Program-made: the position numbers and the translations under genes
Shown here: in pieces, positions 1 through 8,115 of the stretch
Layout of the letters: each line of letters starts with the position of its first letter
How positions within the stretch are numbered: position 1 is the first letter of the stretch
Assembly: GCA_905236065.1 (NCBI GenBank)
Contig: CAJONZ010000020.1
Location: forward strand, 1 to 37,220
Direction of reading: 5' to 3'
DNA length: 37,220 nucleotides
Origin: an uncultured Bacteroidaceae bacterium
GTDB lineage: Bacteria > Bacteroidota > Bacteroidia > Bacteroidales > Bacteroidaceae
The notes under the pieces: generated by a model
What the model was told of the DNA's origin: nothing
The model's input: the letters and a program-made list of their open reading frames with translations, nothing else
The model's database searches: none

Positions 1-453
1 CCAGTAGCCGCAAACCACTTTGCGGGGAACGCGCATACGGGTGCAAATATGTCCGAATTCGATATCGCCGTGAGCACTCTGGTTCAGGTTCATGAAGTCC
101 ATGTCGATGTCGGCCCAGGGTATCTCGGCATTGTACTGGGTGTGGAAGTGAAGCAGAGGCTTCTGCAGAGCCTGCAGACCCTTGATCCACATCTTGGCAG
201 GAGAGAAGGTGTGCATCCAAGTGATGATACCCACGCACTTCTCGTCGTTGTTTGCTGCCTTCATCACAGCCTCAACCTCCTTGCTGGAGTTTGCCGTACC
301 TTTATATACTACTTTGATAGGAATCAGGCCACCTGCGTTCAGGCCATCAACCATTTCCTTGGAGTGACCGTCAACGATTTTTACAGTTTCACCACCATAG
401 AGCAACTGGGCACCAGTCACCCACCAAATCTCTAAATTTTCGAATGCTTTCAT
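1..453 (-). CDS. araA: L-arabinose isomerase, N-terminal part (truncated by window edge)
   Basis: Converts L-arabinose to L-ribulose in the cytoplasm, the first step of arabinose breakdown. Only the first 151 codons lie in the window; the usual protein is about 500 residues, so the 3' end is cut off by the window and not by mutation. The family signatures [10 protein letters not shown] and [13 protein letters not shown], the latter leading to the substrate region, are clear, and the N-terminus [19 protein letters not shown] aligns with the start of E. coli AraA. The ATG at 453 is the only sensible start. It lies 35 bp behind araD and is very probably co-transcribed with it, the symporter and galM. 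A kinase (araB) would be expected nearby but is not seen here. Confidence 0.95.
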   Translation of the reverse strand, partial: MKAFENLEIWWVTGAQLLYGGETVKIVDGHSKEMVDGLNAGGLIPIKVVYKGTANSSKEVEAVMKAANNDEKCVGIITWMHTFSPAKMWIKGLQALQKPLLHFHTQYNAEIPWADIDMDFMNLNQSAHGDIEFGHICTRMRVPRKVVCGYW

Positions 454-488
454 AGTTATTTTAATTTAATTAGTGAATAAATATTTTT

Positions 489-1199
489 TTAATGCTTTTG
501 TCCTTTCTGTCCGTAGTATGCGTTGGGGCCGTGCTTGCGGTTGTAGTGCTTCTCCACCAACAGCGGATTCATGGTCAGGCCGGGATTTACGGAGAATGCG
601 ACGAATGCCATCTTGGCACACTGCTCCATCACCTTTGCGTTATAGACAGCGTTGTCGGGCGATGTTCCCCAAGAGAACGGGCCGTGATTCTTCACGAGTA
701 CGGCGGGCGTGTGGTCGGGGTTGATTTTGCGGATGTTCAGAATCTCATCCACAATCACATTGCCTGTCTCCAACTCATACTGGCCTTCAACCTCTTCCTT
801 CGTCATGTCACGGGTGCATGGAATGTCCTTGTAGAAATAGTCAGCGTGTGTGGTGCCGATGTTTGGAATGTCCTTGCCTGCCTGGGCAAATGCCGTAGCG
901 TAGGTGGAGTGTGTGTGTACAACACCCTTGATATTGGGGAAAGCCTTGTAGAGCACAAGGTGGGTTGGGGTGTCGGAAGAAGGATTGAGGTCGCCTTCGA
1001 CCACCTTTCCTGTTTCTAGGTCAACAACCACCATGTCGCTGGCCTTCATGTCATCGTAACTGACACCGGAAGGTTTGATGACAACCAATCCCTTTGCGCG
1101 GTCAATTCCGCTCACGTTACCCCATGTGAAGATAACCAGGCCCTGCTTTACCAAATCCAGGTTTGCCTTAAATACTTTTTCTTTTAATTCTTCAAGCAT
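489..1199 (-). CDS. araD: L-ribulose-5-phosphate 4-epimerase
   Basis: Zinc-dependent class II aldolase-fold enzyme that turns L-ribulose 5-phosphate into D-xylulose 5-phosphate, the last step of the arabinose pathway. At 236 residues it has the family length. Visible active-site elements are D76 in SSDTPTH, the metal-binding pair H95 and H97 in [10 protein letters not shown]120 in THADYF, H172 in KNHGPFSWG and Y229 in NAYYGQ, matching the D76/H95/H97/D120/H171/Y229 set known for E. coli AraD. The gene lies between the symporter (73-bp gap containing a hairpin) and araA (35-bp gap), all in one direction. Confusion with fuculose aldolase (FucA) is unlikely given the araA neighbour and the overall match. 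Confidence 0.95.
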   Translation of the reverse strand: MLEELKEKVFKANLDLVKQGLVIFTWGNVSGIDRAKGLVVIKPSGVSYDDMKASDMVVVDLETGKVVEGDLNPSSDTPTHLVLYKAFPNIKGVVHTHSTYATAFAQAGKDIPNIGTTHADYFYKDIPCTRDMTKEEVEGQYELETGNVIVDEILNIRKINPDHTPAVLVKNHGPFSWGTSPDNAVYNAKVMEQCAKMAFVAFSVNPGLTMNPLLVEKHYNRKHGPNAYYGQKGQKH

Positions 1200-1227
1200 A
1201 ACATAATATATTATTATAAGGTATTAG

Positions 1228-1259
1228 AAAGGAAAGGAAGGTTGAGCTTCCTTTCCTTT
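1228..1259 (-). promoter_or_regulatory. Intercistronic hairpin between symporter gene and araD
   Basis: A perfect 13-bp inverted repeat (1228-1240 and 1247-1259) around a 6-nt loop, purine-rich on one arm and pyrimidine-rich on the other. It fills most of the 73-bp gap. Read on the minus strand it is followed by CTAATACC and not by a T-run, so it does not look like a strong intrinsic terminator. A role in mRNA processing or in stabilising the upstream symporter message is an inference. Confidence 0.55.
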
Positions 1260-1272
1260 AGAAGATATAAAA

Positions 1273-3051
1273 TTACCAGAAATAAGCGTAGAAGCAAGCG
1301 CAGAGACCTACGACAAGGAGGGTTCCGAGAATATCCCAGATGCCCCAGCTCTCGCGGATGCTCTTCTTGAAGTCCGAAGTGAAGGTGATGGCATCAACCT
1401 GAGCCTTTGATGGAGCGGGAGTGAAGAAGCTGACGCATACCATCAGACAGACGATAAACACAAGCAGCCAGCACTCAAATACGAGCCAGTTGGTCTGCCA
1501 GAACCATGTGGTGTTCTCCCAGAAGGCACCGTGCATAATTTGTCCATCAAAGCCAGGAATAGCTACGGCTTGTGTATCTGTAAGCGCTTTGCCTGTATCA
1601 GTAATCACATTCGTTACCAGACGAATCATTCCAACGATGAAGCCGCCGATAAGACCCCACTCACCAGCCTTCGGAGTAATCTTCTTCGAGAAAATACCCA
1701 GCGTGAACACGGCAACCATAGCAGGAGCCAGCAGAGACTGAATACCTTGCAGGTAGCTGTAGAGCGAACCGAGGCTCATCATCACGGGCATCCAAAGCAG
1801 ACCCAGCAATACGACTACCACGGTGGCCACACGGCCTACGAATACATAGTGAGCCTCGCTCTTGCCTTTCTTCATAGGCTTGTAGAAGTCCTCAGTGAAG
1901 AGGGTTGCGCAACTGTTGAAGAATGCTGCCAGCGAAGCGACGAGGGCGCAGACGAAACCAATGGTCACGATACCCTTGATACCGGCAGGAAGGATGTTCT
2001 TCACCATCAGGGCGAAGGCTGCGTCGGTGTCTTCCATCACGAAACCGTTAATCTCTGGGTGCTGTGCCAATGCTGCGGCAATCATGCCCGGGATGAGGAA
2101 CATGAAGCAGGGGAGAATCTTGAAGAAACCAGCGGCGATGGTACCACGACGTGCGCGGGCCATCACCTTGGCGTTGTCCTCGCCGGGAACCTGACCAAGC
2201 ACACGCTGAACGATGTGCTGGTCTGTACACCAGTACCAGAAACCGATGATGCAGGCACCAAGGAACACTACGTAGCCAGGATACTCAGCATACATGGGGT
2301 CTCCTGGGTCGGTGTGGAACATGTGGTTGATACCGTAACCGTCGTGCATCTGCTTGGCTGTATCCATCATCGTGCTCCAACCTTCAGATACGCTGCCACC
2401 GCCAAGGGTAGCCAGACCAAGGAACAGGACGAGGAAAGAACCGATAATCAAGATTGGCGTCTGGATGCTGGACAGCGTCATCACGCCCTTCATGCCACCG
2501 AACACGGTGAATACAGCGGTGACGGCAATCAGGCCGATGGCACCCACCCAGAAGTTCAGGCCCAGCAGGTATTCAAAGAAGATACCGCCCGTGAAGGCTG
2601 TCACACTCACTTTGGTCAGCACGTAGGCCACCAACGTGATGATGGAAAGCCACGAACCTGTTGCCTGCGTATAGCGGAACTTCAGGAAGTCGGGCATGGT
2701 GATGATTTTACCCATTTTGTTGATAAGCAACTGATAGAACGGTACGAAGAGCCAGCCGAGGATGAGAATCATCCATCCCTGCATCTCCCAGTGAGCCATG
2801 CCCACACCGTCCTTTGCGCCAGTACCGGCGAGACCTACGAGGTGCTCCGAGCCGATGTTGGCAGCAAAAATAGCCATACCGATTACATACCAAGGCTCAC
2901 CCTTACCAAAAAGATAAGCCGAAGAGTCTTCGCCCTGCTGGGCTTTCTTGTCCTTGACGATAGCGTGCCATACGGCCCATACTACACCAATAAGGCCGAT
3001 GGCGAGTACCGCCCAGTCGAGCCAGATAAATTCATGTGAACTCCAGTTCAT
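1273..3051 (-). CDS. Sodium:solute symporter (SSS family), probable arabinose/sugar importer
   Basis: Inner-membrane Na+-coupled transporter of the SGLT type, 592 residues, with about 14 hydrophobic segments. The N-terminal half carries SEHLVGLAGTGA and further on ITMPDFLKFRYTQATG, equivalent to SAEQFIGMSGSG and TIPEFVEKRF in Vibrio vSGLT; later QHIVQRVLG matches the vSGLT helix with QYIIQRTLA. Position between galM and araD-araA makes L-arabinose the likely substrate; this is inferred from context, since SGLT homologues also carry galactose, glucose or xylose. The ATG at 3051 begins just before the first helix. Its upstream gap holds the heptamer repeat array at 3061-3091. The C-terminal region ends with a short hydrophobic helix, as is common in the family. 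Confidence 0.9.
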   Translation of the reverse strand: MNWSSHEFIWLDWAVLAIGLIGVVWAVWHAIVKDKKAQQGEDSSAYLFGKGEPWYVIGMAIFAANIGSEHLVGLAGTGAKDGVGMAHWEMQGWMILILGWLFVPFYQLLINKMGKIITMPDFLKFRYTQATGSWLSIITLVAYVLTKVSVTAFTGGIFFEYLLGLNFWVGAIGLIAVTAVFTVFGGMKGVMTLSSIQTPILIIGSFLVLFLGLATLGGGSVSEGWSTMMDTAKQMHDGYGINHMFHTDPGDPMYAEYPGYVVFLGACIIGFWYWCTDQHIVQRVLGQVPGEDNAKVMARARRGTIAAGFFKILPCFMFLIPGMIAAALAQHPEINGFVMEDTDAAFALMVKNILPAGIKGIVTIGFVCALVASLAAFFNSCATLFTEDFYKPMKKGKSEAHYVFVGRVATVVVVLLGLLWMPVMMSLGSLYSYLQGIQSLLAPAMVAVFTLGIFSKKITPKAGEWGLIGGFIVGMIRLVTNVITDTGKALTDTQAVAIPGFDGQIMHGAFWENTTWFWQTNWLVFECWLLVFIVCLMVCVSFFTPAPSKAQVDAITFTSDFKKSIRESWGIWDILGTLLVVGLCACFYAYFW

Positions 3052-3060
3052 AGTTTTTTA

Positions 3061-3091
3061 AATTAACAATTAATAATTAACAATTAACAAT
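3061..3091. repeat. Heptamer tandem repeat AATTAAC, four copies (left arm)
   Basis: Four head-to-tail 7-bp units, AATTAAC, AATTAAT, AATTAAC, AATTAAC, then AAT. Bases 3079-3092 are an exact 14-bp inverted match to 3553-3566 on the other side of the small gene at 3158-3517, so transcripts crossing the region could pair here. Confidence 0.85.
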
Positions 3092-3157
3092 ACCTTCGGA
3101 TGGTTTGTGCTGAATTGTCGATAATTAATTGATAGGTTAATGATTAAAACTTGTTTG

Positions 3158-3517
3158 TTATTTATTATTTAATGTGTTAATACTTGCAATCAATAGTTTG
3201 ATGATTTCCTTACAATCAAAAATTATACTTGCGTATTGCTCGTTGGTTAAGTAGTTGCTTTTATGAAGAATTTCAATCCAATATTCTGTTTCATTGGCTT
3301 CTTTAAGGGCTATTTTTAATTTATGCTTAAAATCTTCCTTACTTTCGCCAAATTCTGCTTCACCGATGTTTGCACCAATGCTTGTACCAGATTTTAAGAC
3401 CTGAGTGAACATGGGATGAATGGCAATAGGCTCATTATTTACAAGAAATCTGGCCATTTTAGTTATTCTTATCCCAAACAACCGGCTCTTCTCTTTCAAA
3501 ATATTGCATTCTTTCAT
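3158..3517 (-). CDS. Four-helix-bundle protein of the 23S rRNA intervening-sequence (S23/IVP) family
   Basis: A 119-residue, mostly helical protein. The conserved features of this family are present: F(G)IRI near the start, SGTSIGANIGEA in the middle, SKEDFKHKLKIALKEANETEYW, and a C-terminal EIIKLL helix. Members were first found inside intervening sequences of 23S rRNA genes; their biochemical role is not settled. The start is placed at the ATG at 3517, which gives the usual MKECNILKEKSRLFG beginning; an in-frame ATG at 3538 would add seven atypical residues. The gene sits between galM and the symporter in the same direction, flanked by heptamer arrays that are complementary to each other (3061-3091 and 3557-3584). 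This suggests an inserted cassette and not a pathway gene. Confidence 0.85.
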   Translation of the reverse strand: MKECNILKEKSRLFGIRITKMARFLVNNEPIAIHPMFTQVLKSGTSIGANIGEAEFGESKEDFKHKLKIALKEANETEYWIEILHKSNYLTNEQYASIIFDCKEIIKLLIASINTLNNK

Positions 3518-3556
3518 AGTGCAATCACTCATGAACAAACGGTGTACGGTTGTATT

Positions 3557-3584
3557 GTTAATTGTTCATTGTTCATCGTTCATT
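3557..3584. repeat. Heptamer tandem repeat GTT(A/C)ATT, four copies (right arm)
   Basis: Four 7-bp units GTTAATT, GTTCATT, GTTCATC, GTTCATT. The first is the reverse complement of the AATTAAC unit at 3061-3091. The array overlaps the 3' end of galM, so its last residues (TMNDEQ) and its stop codon at 3566-3568 are written in repeat sequence. Confidence 0.85.
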
Positions 3585-4807
3585 GTCGAGAAGGCATACT
3601 TGCAGTAGCTGTGATAAGGTTTCTCTGGCGTGATGAATGGGTCGCTGAGTTCCCAGCCCTTCATGCTATATTTGTTCGGGCTGTCGGGGTACTTCTGGCT
3701 TTCCAGACAGATGGCGCAATGCTTCTGGTACATGATGCCTCCCTTGCCGGGACGGGTGCCGTCCTGGAAGTTTGCCGTGTAGCACTGGATGCCCGGTTCG
3801 TTGGTATAGACATCGAGACGGATGCCAGAACGTGGGTCATACATGATAGCGCAAGCCTCGTCCTGGTTGCCAGCTGTGTTCAGACACCAGTTGTGGTCGT
3901 AGCCGCCGCCTGCTGCCTCAATCTCAGGGTCACCGTCGGCAAAGTTCGTACCGATGGCCTTCGGGGTGCGGAAGTCGAATACGGTACCCTCCACGGCTTT
4001 CACGGCGCCTGTCGGCATGTAAGTCTCGTCGGCAGGGGTGTAGTATTCAGCATCCACCATGAGTACAGACTCGTCAATGGTGTTGTTGAAGTCGCCTGAG
4101 AGGTTGAAGTACGTGTGGTTCGTCATGTTGAACGGAGTGACGGCGTCGGTCGTGGCATCGTAGTTGATGACGATGGCATTGTCGTCTGTCAGTTCAAACT
4201 TCACCGTAGCCTCCACGTTGCCCGGGAACTTGTTGTCGCCTGCCGGAGAAACCATCTTCAGCGTGAGTGACTGCTCCTGTACGTCGGCAACGTCGTACAC
4301 CTGGTACTGCCAGCCAGTGTAACCACCGTGAAGTGAGTGGAAACCATTGTTGTTCTTGTCCAACTGCACAGGCTCCGTTTCGCCAGGCAGACAGAACTTG
4401 CCGCCGTCGATGCGGTTTGCGTAACGGCCCACTGAGCAACCGAAGTCAGTCTCGAAGTTCCATGGGAAATAGTTCTCAACCTTGTCGAAACCACAGGCTA
4501 CGTCCACCAGGACGCTGTCCTTGTTGGGCACCATGATGCTCACGATGCGTCCGCCAAAGTTAGTGATGCACACTTCCATGCCGTTCTTGTTCGTCAGCGT
4601 GTAAAGCTTCACAGGCTTTGCATTTGCTGAGTCTGGCACGAATTGATGGTTCTCGTAATCGTATGACACAGCGATGGTTGTGTCATAGTCAGCTGGATTG
4701 ATGCCCGACTTGGTCAGTTCAGGCTCTGCGGCAGGCTGTTGCCCACACGCACACAGGAGTGCTACAGCCGCAGCGCCTCCCCACATCAGTTTTTTCATGT
4801 TTGTCAT
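3566..4807 (-). CDS. galM: Aldose 1-epimerase (mutarotase), predicted lipoprotein
   Basis: Interconverts alpha and beta anomers of aldoses. The 413 residues begin with a lipoprotein signal peptide, with a lipobox at LLCAC and C21 as the likely lipidated residue, so the enzyme should act in the periplasm or at the outer membrane and not in the cytoplasm. Family motifs are GRYANRIDGGKF (127-138), H160 in HSLHGG, H231 in NMTNHTYFNLSG, the catalytic glutamate E337 in TNEPGIQCYT, and CLESQKYPDSPN (367-378). The ATG at 4798 (MKKLMWGG) is an equally good or better start than 4807. A TAnnTTTG promoter lies upstream at 4852-4859. It heads the arabinose operon, where a surface mutarotase would supply the anomer used by transporter or isomerase. 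The C-terminus runs into a heptamer repeat. Confidence 0.93.
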   Translation of the reverse strand: MTNMKKLMWGGAAAVALLCACGQQPAAEPELTKSGINPADYDTTIAVSYDYENHQFVPDSANAKPVKLYTLTNKNGMEVCITNFGGRIVSIMVPNKDSVLVDVACGFDKVENYFPWNFETDFGCSVGRYANRIDGGKFCLPGETEPVQLDKNNNGFHSLHGGYTGWQYQVYDVADVQEQSLTLKMVSPAGDNKFPGNVEATVKFELTDDNAIVINYDATTDAVTPFNMTNHTYFNLSGDFNNTIDESVLMVDAEYYTPADETYMPTGAVKAVEGTVFDFRTPKAIGTNFADGDPEIEAAGGGYDHNWCLNTAGNQDEACAIMYDPRSGIRLDVYTNEPGIQCYTANFQDGTRPGKGGIMYQKHCAICLESQKYPDSPNKYSMKGWELSDPFITPEKPYHSYCKYAFSTMNDEQ

Positions 4808-4851
4808 ATATGAAATAATTTAGAAAAGATATTAGTTTATAAACTTGCCCA

Positions 4852-4859
4852 CAAAGTTA
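4852..4859 (-). promoter_or_regulatory. Promoter -7 box TAACTTTG for galM/arabinose operon
   Basis: TAACTTTG on the minus strand fits the Bacteroidota -7 consensus TAnnTTTG. It lies about 45 bp ahead of the galM start. No good TTTG is seen at the -33 position, as might be expected for a promoter that needs an activator. Confidence 0.6.
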
Positions 4860-4993
4860 GCCCATAGCCGTGTCATTTTACCCCCGAAAAACATGTTGTA
4901 AAACATAAAAATATTTCTTCGGCCCTCAATACCAACCCATTCGCTACTGGTTTAACATTATTTAAATCTGCTACCGTTTTATTTGTGTTTTTC

Positions 4994-5071
4994 ACGCAGA
5001 ACTCTATCGGAGATGACGCAGTACTCTATTCGATTTCACGCAGAACTGTATTCACGAAAAGAGTTCTGCGT
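4994..5071. repeat. 22-bp tandem repeat, three copies plus one inverted partial copy
   Basis: Three consecutive 22-bp units start at 4994, 5016 and 5038. Each begins with a near-identical 14-mer: ACGCAGAACTCTAT, ACGCAGTACTCTAT, ACGCAGAACTGTAT. The remaining 8 bp vary. Bases 5060-5071 are an exact inverted copy of the first 12 bp of unit 1. The array lies in the 291-bp gap between galM (starts 4807) and the stop of the BASS transporter (5099). The rest of that gap is AT-rich and holds only the galM promoter. Confidence 0.85.
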
Positions 5072-5098
5072 CATTTTGGGTTTTGTTCAGCAGGTATT

Positions 5099-6052
5099 TC
5101 AATGCTGTTGCCTTTCCCGCCAAAGCTGCCACGAATTGATGATGTTGTGCCAGACGGAATAGAATCCGCCCGCCGTGGCGGTGACGGGGTTCAGGAAGGT
5201 GTAGCCCATCCAGATGGCGAAGATGGTGTTTTTCTGCCCCAGTGCCTGTGTGCCGGCAATGGACTCCTTTTGTCGGCGTCCGACGATGCGTCCGACGGCG
5301 AACTGCACAAGGCAGGTGACCAACGAAGCCAAGGCGATGAGCACGAGCGTGAGCGGGCTTTCGTTGCTGTGGACTACGGCTTTGGTTGTGATGGCAATGG
5401 CCAGTGACAAGGCGACGGTCCAAAGGTTGAAGGCCAGGTCAGGATAGCTGAGGATTTTCCGGTGGAAGCGGGGCATCAGGTAGCGGACAAACCAGGCGGA
5501 GAGTAGGGGGAGGATGAGCAGGGGAAAGACCTTGCCGATGATAAGGGTGAAGGAGGTGAGGAATCCCATGTCGTTTGCTCCCTCATGGATGAAGGAAACC
5601 ACGGACGGGATGACGATGGAGGCGGCCAAATTGATGAGGCAAGTATAGCTGACGACGGTCGAAGGGCTGCCGTGGAGCTTGGCGGTGATGACTGAGGCTG
5701 ACGTGGCCGTGGGACAAATCATGCACACCATGGTTGCCTCAATGACGATGCGTCCGGGCACGTCGGGCAAAAGGATGACAAGCAGTCCCATGCCCGAAAA
5801 ACTGAGCACTTGCACGGCCAACAGCTTGAGCATCCAACGGCGTGGACGGAGCTCATGGGGAGCGACTTTGCAGAAGGAGACGAACAGCATGATAAACAGC
5901 AACAAAGGCTGCACGATGGCGATGGTTTGGCCAACGAAGGCGTGGGTGCCGTCGAGGGCATGGATGTTCACGTAGATGAAGTAGGAGAGTATGCCGGTCA
6001 GCATACTGACGAGAAGTGCCCAATTCTTCAGTGTTTTCAGCATTTTCGTCAT
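5099..6052 (-). CDS. Bile acid:sodium symporter (BASS/SBF) family transporter
   Basis: Inner-membrane protein of 317 residues with about nine or ten hydrophobic helices. Family features are the helix-breaking MICPTATSASVITAKLHGS stretch near 115-135 and LGQKNTIFAIWMGYTFLNP near 270-290, which form the crossed substrate and sodium site in BASS transporters. The substrate cannot be read from the sequence; in bacteria this family carries bile acids, pantoate, pyruvate and other organic anions. Its ATG overlaps the uvrB stop as ATGA (6049-6052), so translation is probably coupled to uvrB, although no functional link is obvious. The 22-bp repeat array lies just downstream of its stop. Confidence 0.85.
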   Translation of the reverse strand: MTKMLKTLKNWALLVSMLTGILSYFIYVNIHALDGTHAFVGQTIAIVQPLLLFIMLFVSFCKVAPHELRPRRWMLKLLAVQVLSFSGMGLLVILLPDVPGRIVIEATMVCMICPTATSASVITAKLHGSPSTVVSYTCLINLAASIVIPSVVSFIHEGANDMGFLTSFTLIIGKVFPLLILPLLSAWFVRYLMPRFHRKILSYPDLAFNLWTVALSLAIAITTKAVVHSNESPLTLVLIALASLVTCLVQFAVGRIVGRRQKESIAGTQALGQKNTIFAIWMGYTFLNPVTATAGGFYSVWHNIINSWQLWRERQQH

Positions 6053-8073
6053 TTTCCCTCCTTTTCTTTCCCGTCCAGCAACTCCATCATTTTCAGCATC
6101 TCGTCCCGGTACATGGCTGCTTGCATGAAGTCAAGTTTCTTTGCGGCCTCCTGCATCAGACGGCGTGTCTGTTCGATGGACTTCTTCAAGCGGCTCTCAT
6201 CCATGTTCAGCATGATGGGGTCTTCTGCGGCCATGAGGCTGTTCTCCTCGATGTAGGCGTTGCCTGTGTAGTCAATCTGCTTATGCTGACGGATGGCCGT
6301 CTGTGCCTTCTTTATCTGGGTGGGCGTGATGCCGTTCTTTTCGTTGTAGGCCATCTGAATCTCACGTCGGCGGTTCGTCTCGTCGATGGTCAGCTGCATA
6401 CTGTGGGTGATTTTGTCTCCGTAGAGGATGGCCATGCCGTTGACGTTGCGGGCGGCGCGTCCGATGGTCTGTGTGAGACTGCGGTGACTGCGCAGGAACC
6501 CCTCTTTGTCGGCATCGAGGATGGCCACGAGGGAGACTTCGGGCAGGTCGAGACCCTCGCGCAGCAGGTTGACCCCGACGACGACGTCAAATTCTCCCTG
6601 GCGAAGCTTGCCCAGAATCTCCACGCGCTCAAAGGTATCGACATCGCTATGGATGTAGCTGCAACTCACTCCGTTTTCGGTCAGGTATTCAGAGAGTTCC
6701 TCGGCCATCCGCTTGGTGAGTGTGGTGACCAAGGTGCGTTCACCGACCTCGATGCGCTTCTGTATTTCCTCCATCAGGTCGTCTATTTGATTGGTGGTGG
6801 GACGTACCTCGATTCGAGGGTCGAGCAGGCCGGTGGGACGGATGACTTGCTCCACGACCACGCCTTCCGTGCGTTCCAATTCGTATTCGGCAGGGGTCGC
6901 ACTGACATAGATGGTCTGTGGGGTCATGGCCTCAAACTCTTCAAAACGCAACGGGCGGTTGTCGAGGGCTGCGGGAAGGCGGTAGCCATACTCTACGAGT
7001 GTGGTCTTGCGCCTGCGGTCGCCGCCATACATGGCACGGATTTGCGGGATGGACTCATGGCTTTCGTCGATGACCAGCAGGAAGTCCTTGGGGAAGAAAT
7101 CGAGCAGGCAATAGGGACGCTCGCCGGGAGCACGCCCGTCGAAGTAGCGGGAGTAGTTTTCGATGCCTGAACAATGGCCCAGTTCACGAATCATTTCAAG
7201 GTCGTTGGTGACACGCAACTCCAGCAGTTGCGCCTTGGCTTTGTCGCCAATTTCCTCATAGAATTTCAGGCGTTCGTGCAGGTCGTCTTCAATCATGTGG
7301 ATGGCCTGTTGGGTTCGCTCCTTGGAGGTCATAAAGAGGTTGGCAGGGTAAATCCTGTAATCCTCAAAGGCCGTGATGGTTGCGCCCGTTTGTTCATTGA
7401 TTTCTTTAATGGATTCTATCTCGTCCCAGGCAAAGCTGATACGCACGGTTTTCTCGTCGTAGGCAAGGGCAATTTCGATGTTTTCACCCCTGACCCTGAA
7501 GTGCCCTCTTGTCAGCTCAATGTCGTTGCGTACATACAGGCTTTCAACTAGACGTCGGAGGAAGGCGTTGATGTCCATGCGCTGTCCGACCCGAATGTCG
7601 ATGATGCTTTCGCTGAAATCCATCGGAGACCCCATGCCGTAGATGCAGGAGACGGAGGAGACCACAATGACATCCTTCCGTCCCGAAAGCAGGGAGGAAG
7701 TGGCGGCCAGGCGCAGGCGATCGACTTCCTCGTTGATGGCCAGGTCTTTCTCGATGTAGGTGTCGGTGGAGGGGATGTATGCCTCGGGCTGGTAGTAGTC
7801 GTAGTAGCTCACGTAGTACTCCACGGCATTGTTGGGGAAGAAGTTCCTCATCTCGGTATAAAGCTGGTGGGCCAGTGTCTTGTTGTGGCTCAGGATGAGG
7901 GTGGGGCGCTGGATGTTCTGGATGACGTTGGCGATGGTAAAGGTCTTTCCCGAGCCGGTCACACCTAAAAGCACCATTGCCTCCTCGCCGTTCTCGATGC
8001 CTTCGGTGAGTTGCTGGATGGCCTCGGGCTGGTCGCCCGTGGGCGTGTATTTTGAGGTGAGTTCAAACTCCAT
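6049..8073 (-). CDS. uvrB: Excinuclease ABC subunit B
   Basis: DNA-damage-verifying helicase-like subunit of nucleotide excision repair, acting with UvrA and UvrC. The 674 residues show the Walker A GVTGSGKT at 37-44, the beta-hairpin region YYVSYYDYYQPEAYIPSTD used for damage probing, the DESH box (VIDESHES), the helicase motif TIGRAARN, and a C-terminal UVR domain (DESRLKKSIEQTRRLMQEAA) for UvrC contact. The start is set at the ATG at 8073 (MEFELTSKYTPTGDQPEAI), matching UvrB proteins. A longer frame reaches 8148, but a TAnnTTTG promoter box sits inside that extension at 8116-8123, so those 25 extra codons are probably not translated. The BASS gene follows with a 4-bp overlap. Confidence 0.97.
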   Translation of the reverse strand: MEFELTSKYTPTGDQPEAIQQLTEGIENGEEAMVLLGVTGSGKTFTIANVIQNIQRPTLILSHNKTLAHQLYTEMRNFFPNNAVEYYVSYYDYYQPEAYIPSTDTYIEKDLAINEEVDRLRLAATSSLLSGRKDVIVVSSVSCIYGMGSPMDFSESIIDIRVGQRMDINAFLRRLVESLYVRNDIELTRGHFRVRGENIEIALAYDEKTVRISFAWDEIESIKEINEQTGATITAFEDYRIYPANLFMTSKERTQQAIHMIEDDLHERLKFYEEIGDKAKAQLLELRVTNDLEMIRELGHCSGIENYSRYFDGRAPGERPYCLLDFFPKDFLLVIDESHESIPQIRAMYGGDRRRKTTLVEYGYRLPAALDNRPLRFEEFEAMTPQTIYVSATPAEYELERTEGVVVEQVIRPTGLLDPRIEVRPTTNQIDDLMEEIQKRIEVGERTLVTTLTKRMAEELSEYLTENGVSCSYIHSDVDTFERVEILGKLRQGEFDVVVGVNLLREGLDLPEVSLVAILDADKEGFLRSHRSLTQTIGRAARNVNGMAILYGDKITHSMQLTIDETNRRREIQMAYNEKNGITPTQIKKAQTAIRQHKQIDYTGNAYIEENSLMAAEDPIMLNMDESRLKKSIEQTRRLMQEAAKKLDFMQAAMYRDEMLKMMELLDGKEKEGK

Positions 8074-8115
8074 GAACTGTGTATCTGTGAGGTTGAAAAT
8101 AGCTGAAATAATGTG

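Noticed and set aside
1531-3039. Long plus-strand open frame of 502 codons opposite the symporter gene
   Set aside because: It is antisense to a clear membrane transporter; its translation is His/Glu/Asp-rich and repeats the codon pattern of the real gene, with no domain.
3158-3517. Toxin-antitoxin component
   Set aside because: The motifs SGTSIGANIGEA and EANETEYW belong to the four-helix-bundle IVS family, and there is no partner gene.
4994-5071. CRISPR array
   Set aside because: Units are directly adjacent at a 22-bp period with a partly conserved remainder, so there are no spacers, and no cas genes are present.
4985-5407. 140-codon plus-strand frame starting in the 22-bp repeat
   Set aside because: Its first part is repeat sequence and the rest is antisense to the BASS transporter gene.
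6016-7170. 384-codon plus-strand frame opposite uvrB
   Set aside because: Antisense shadow of uvrB, which has all its motifs intact.
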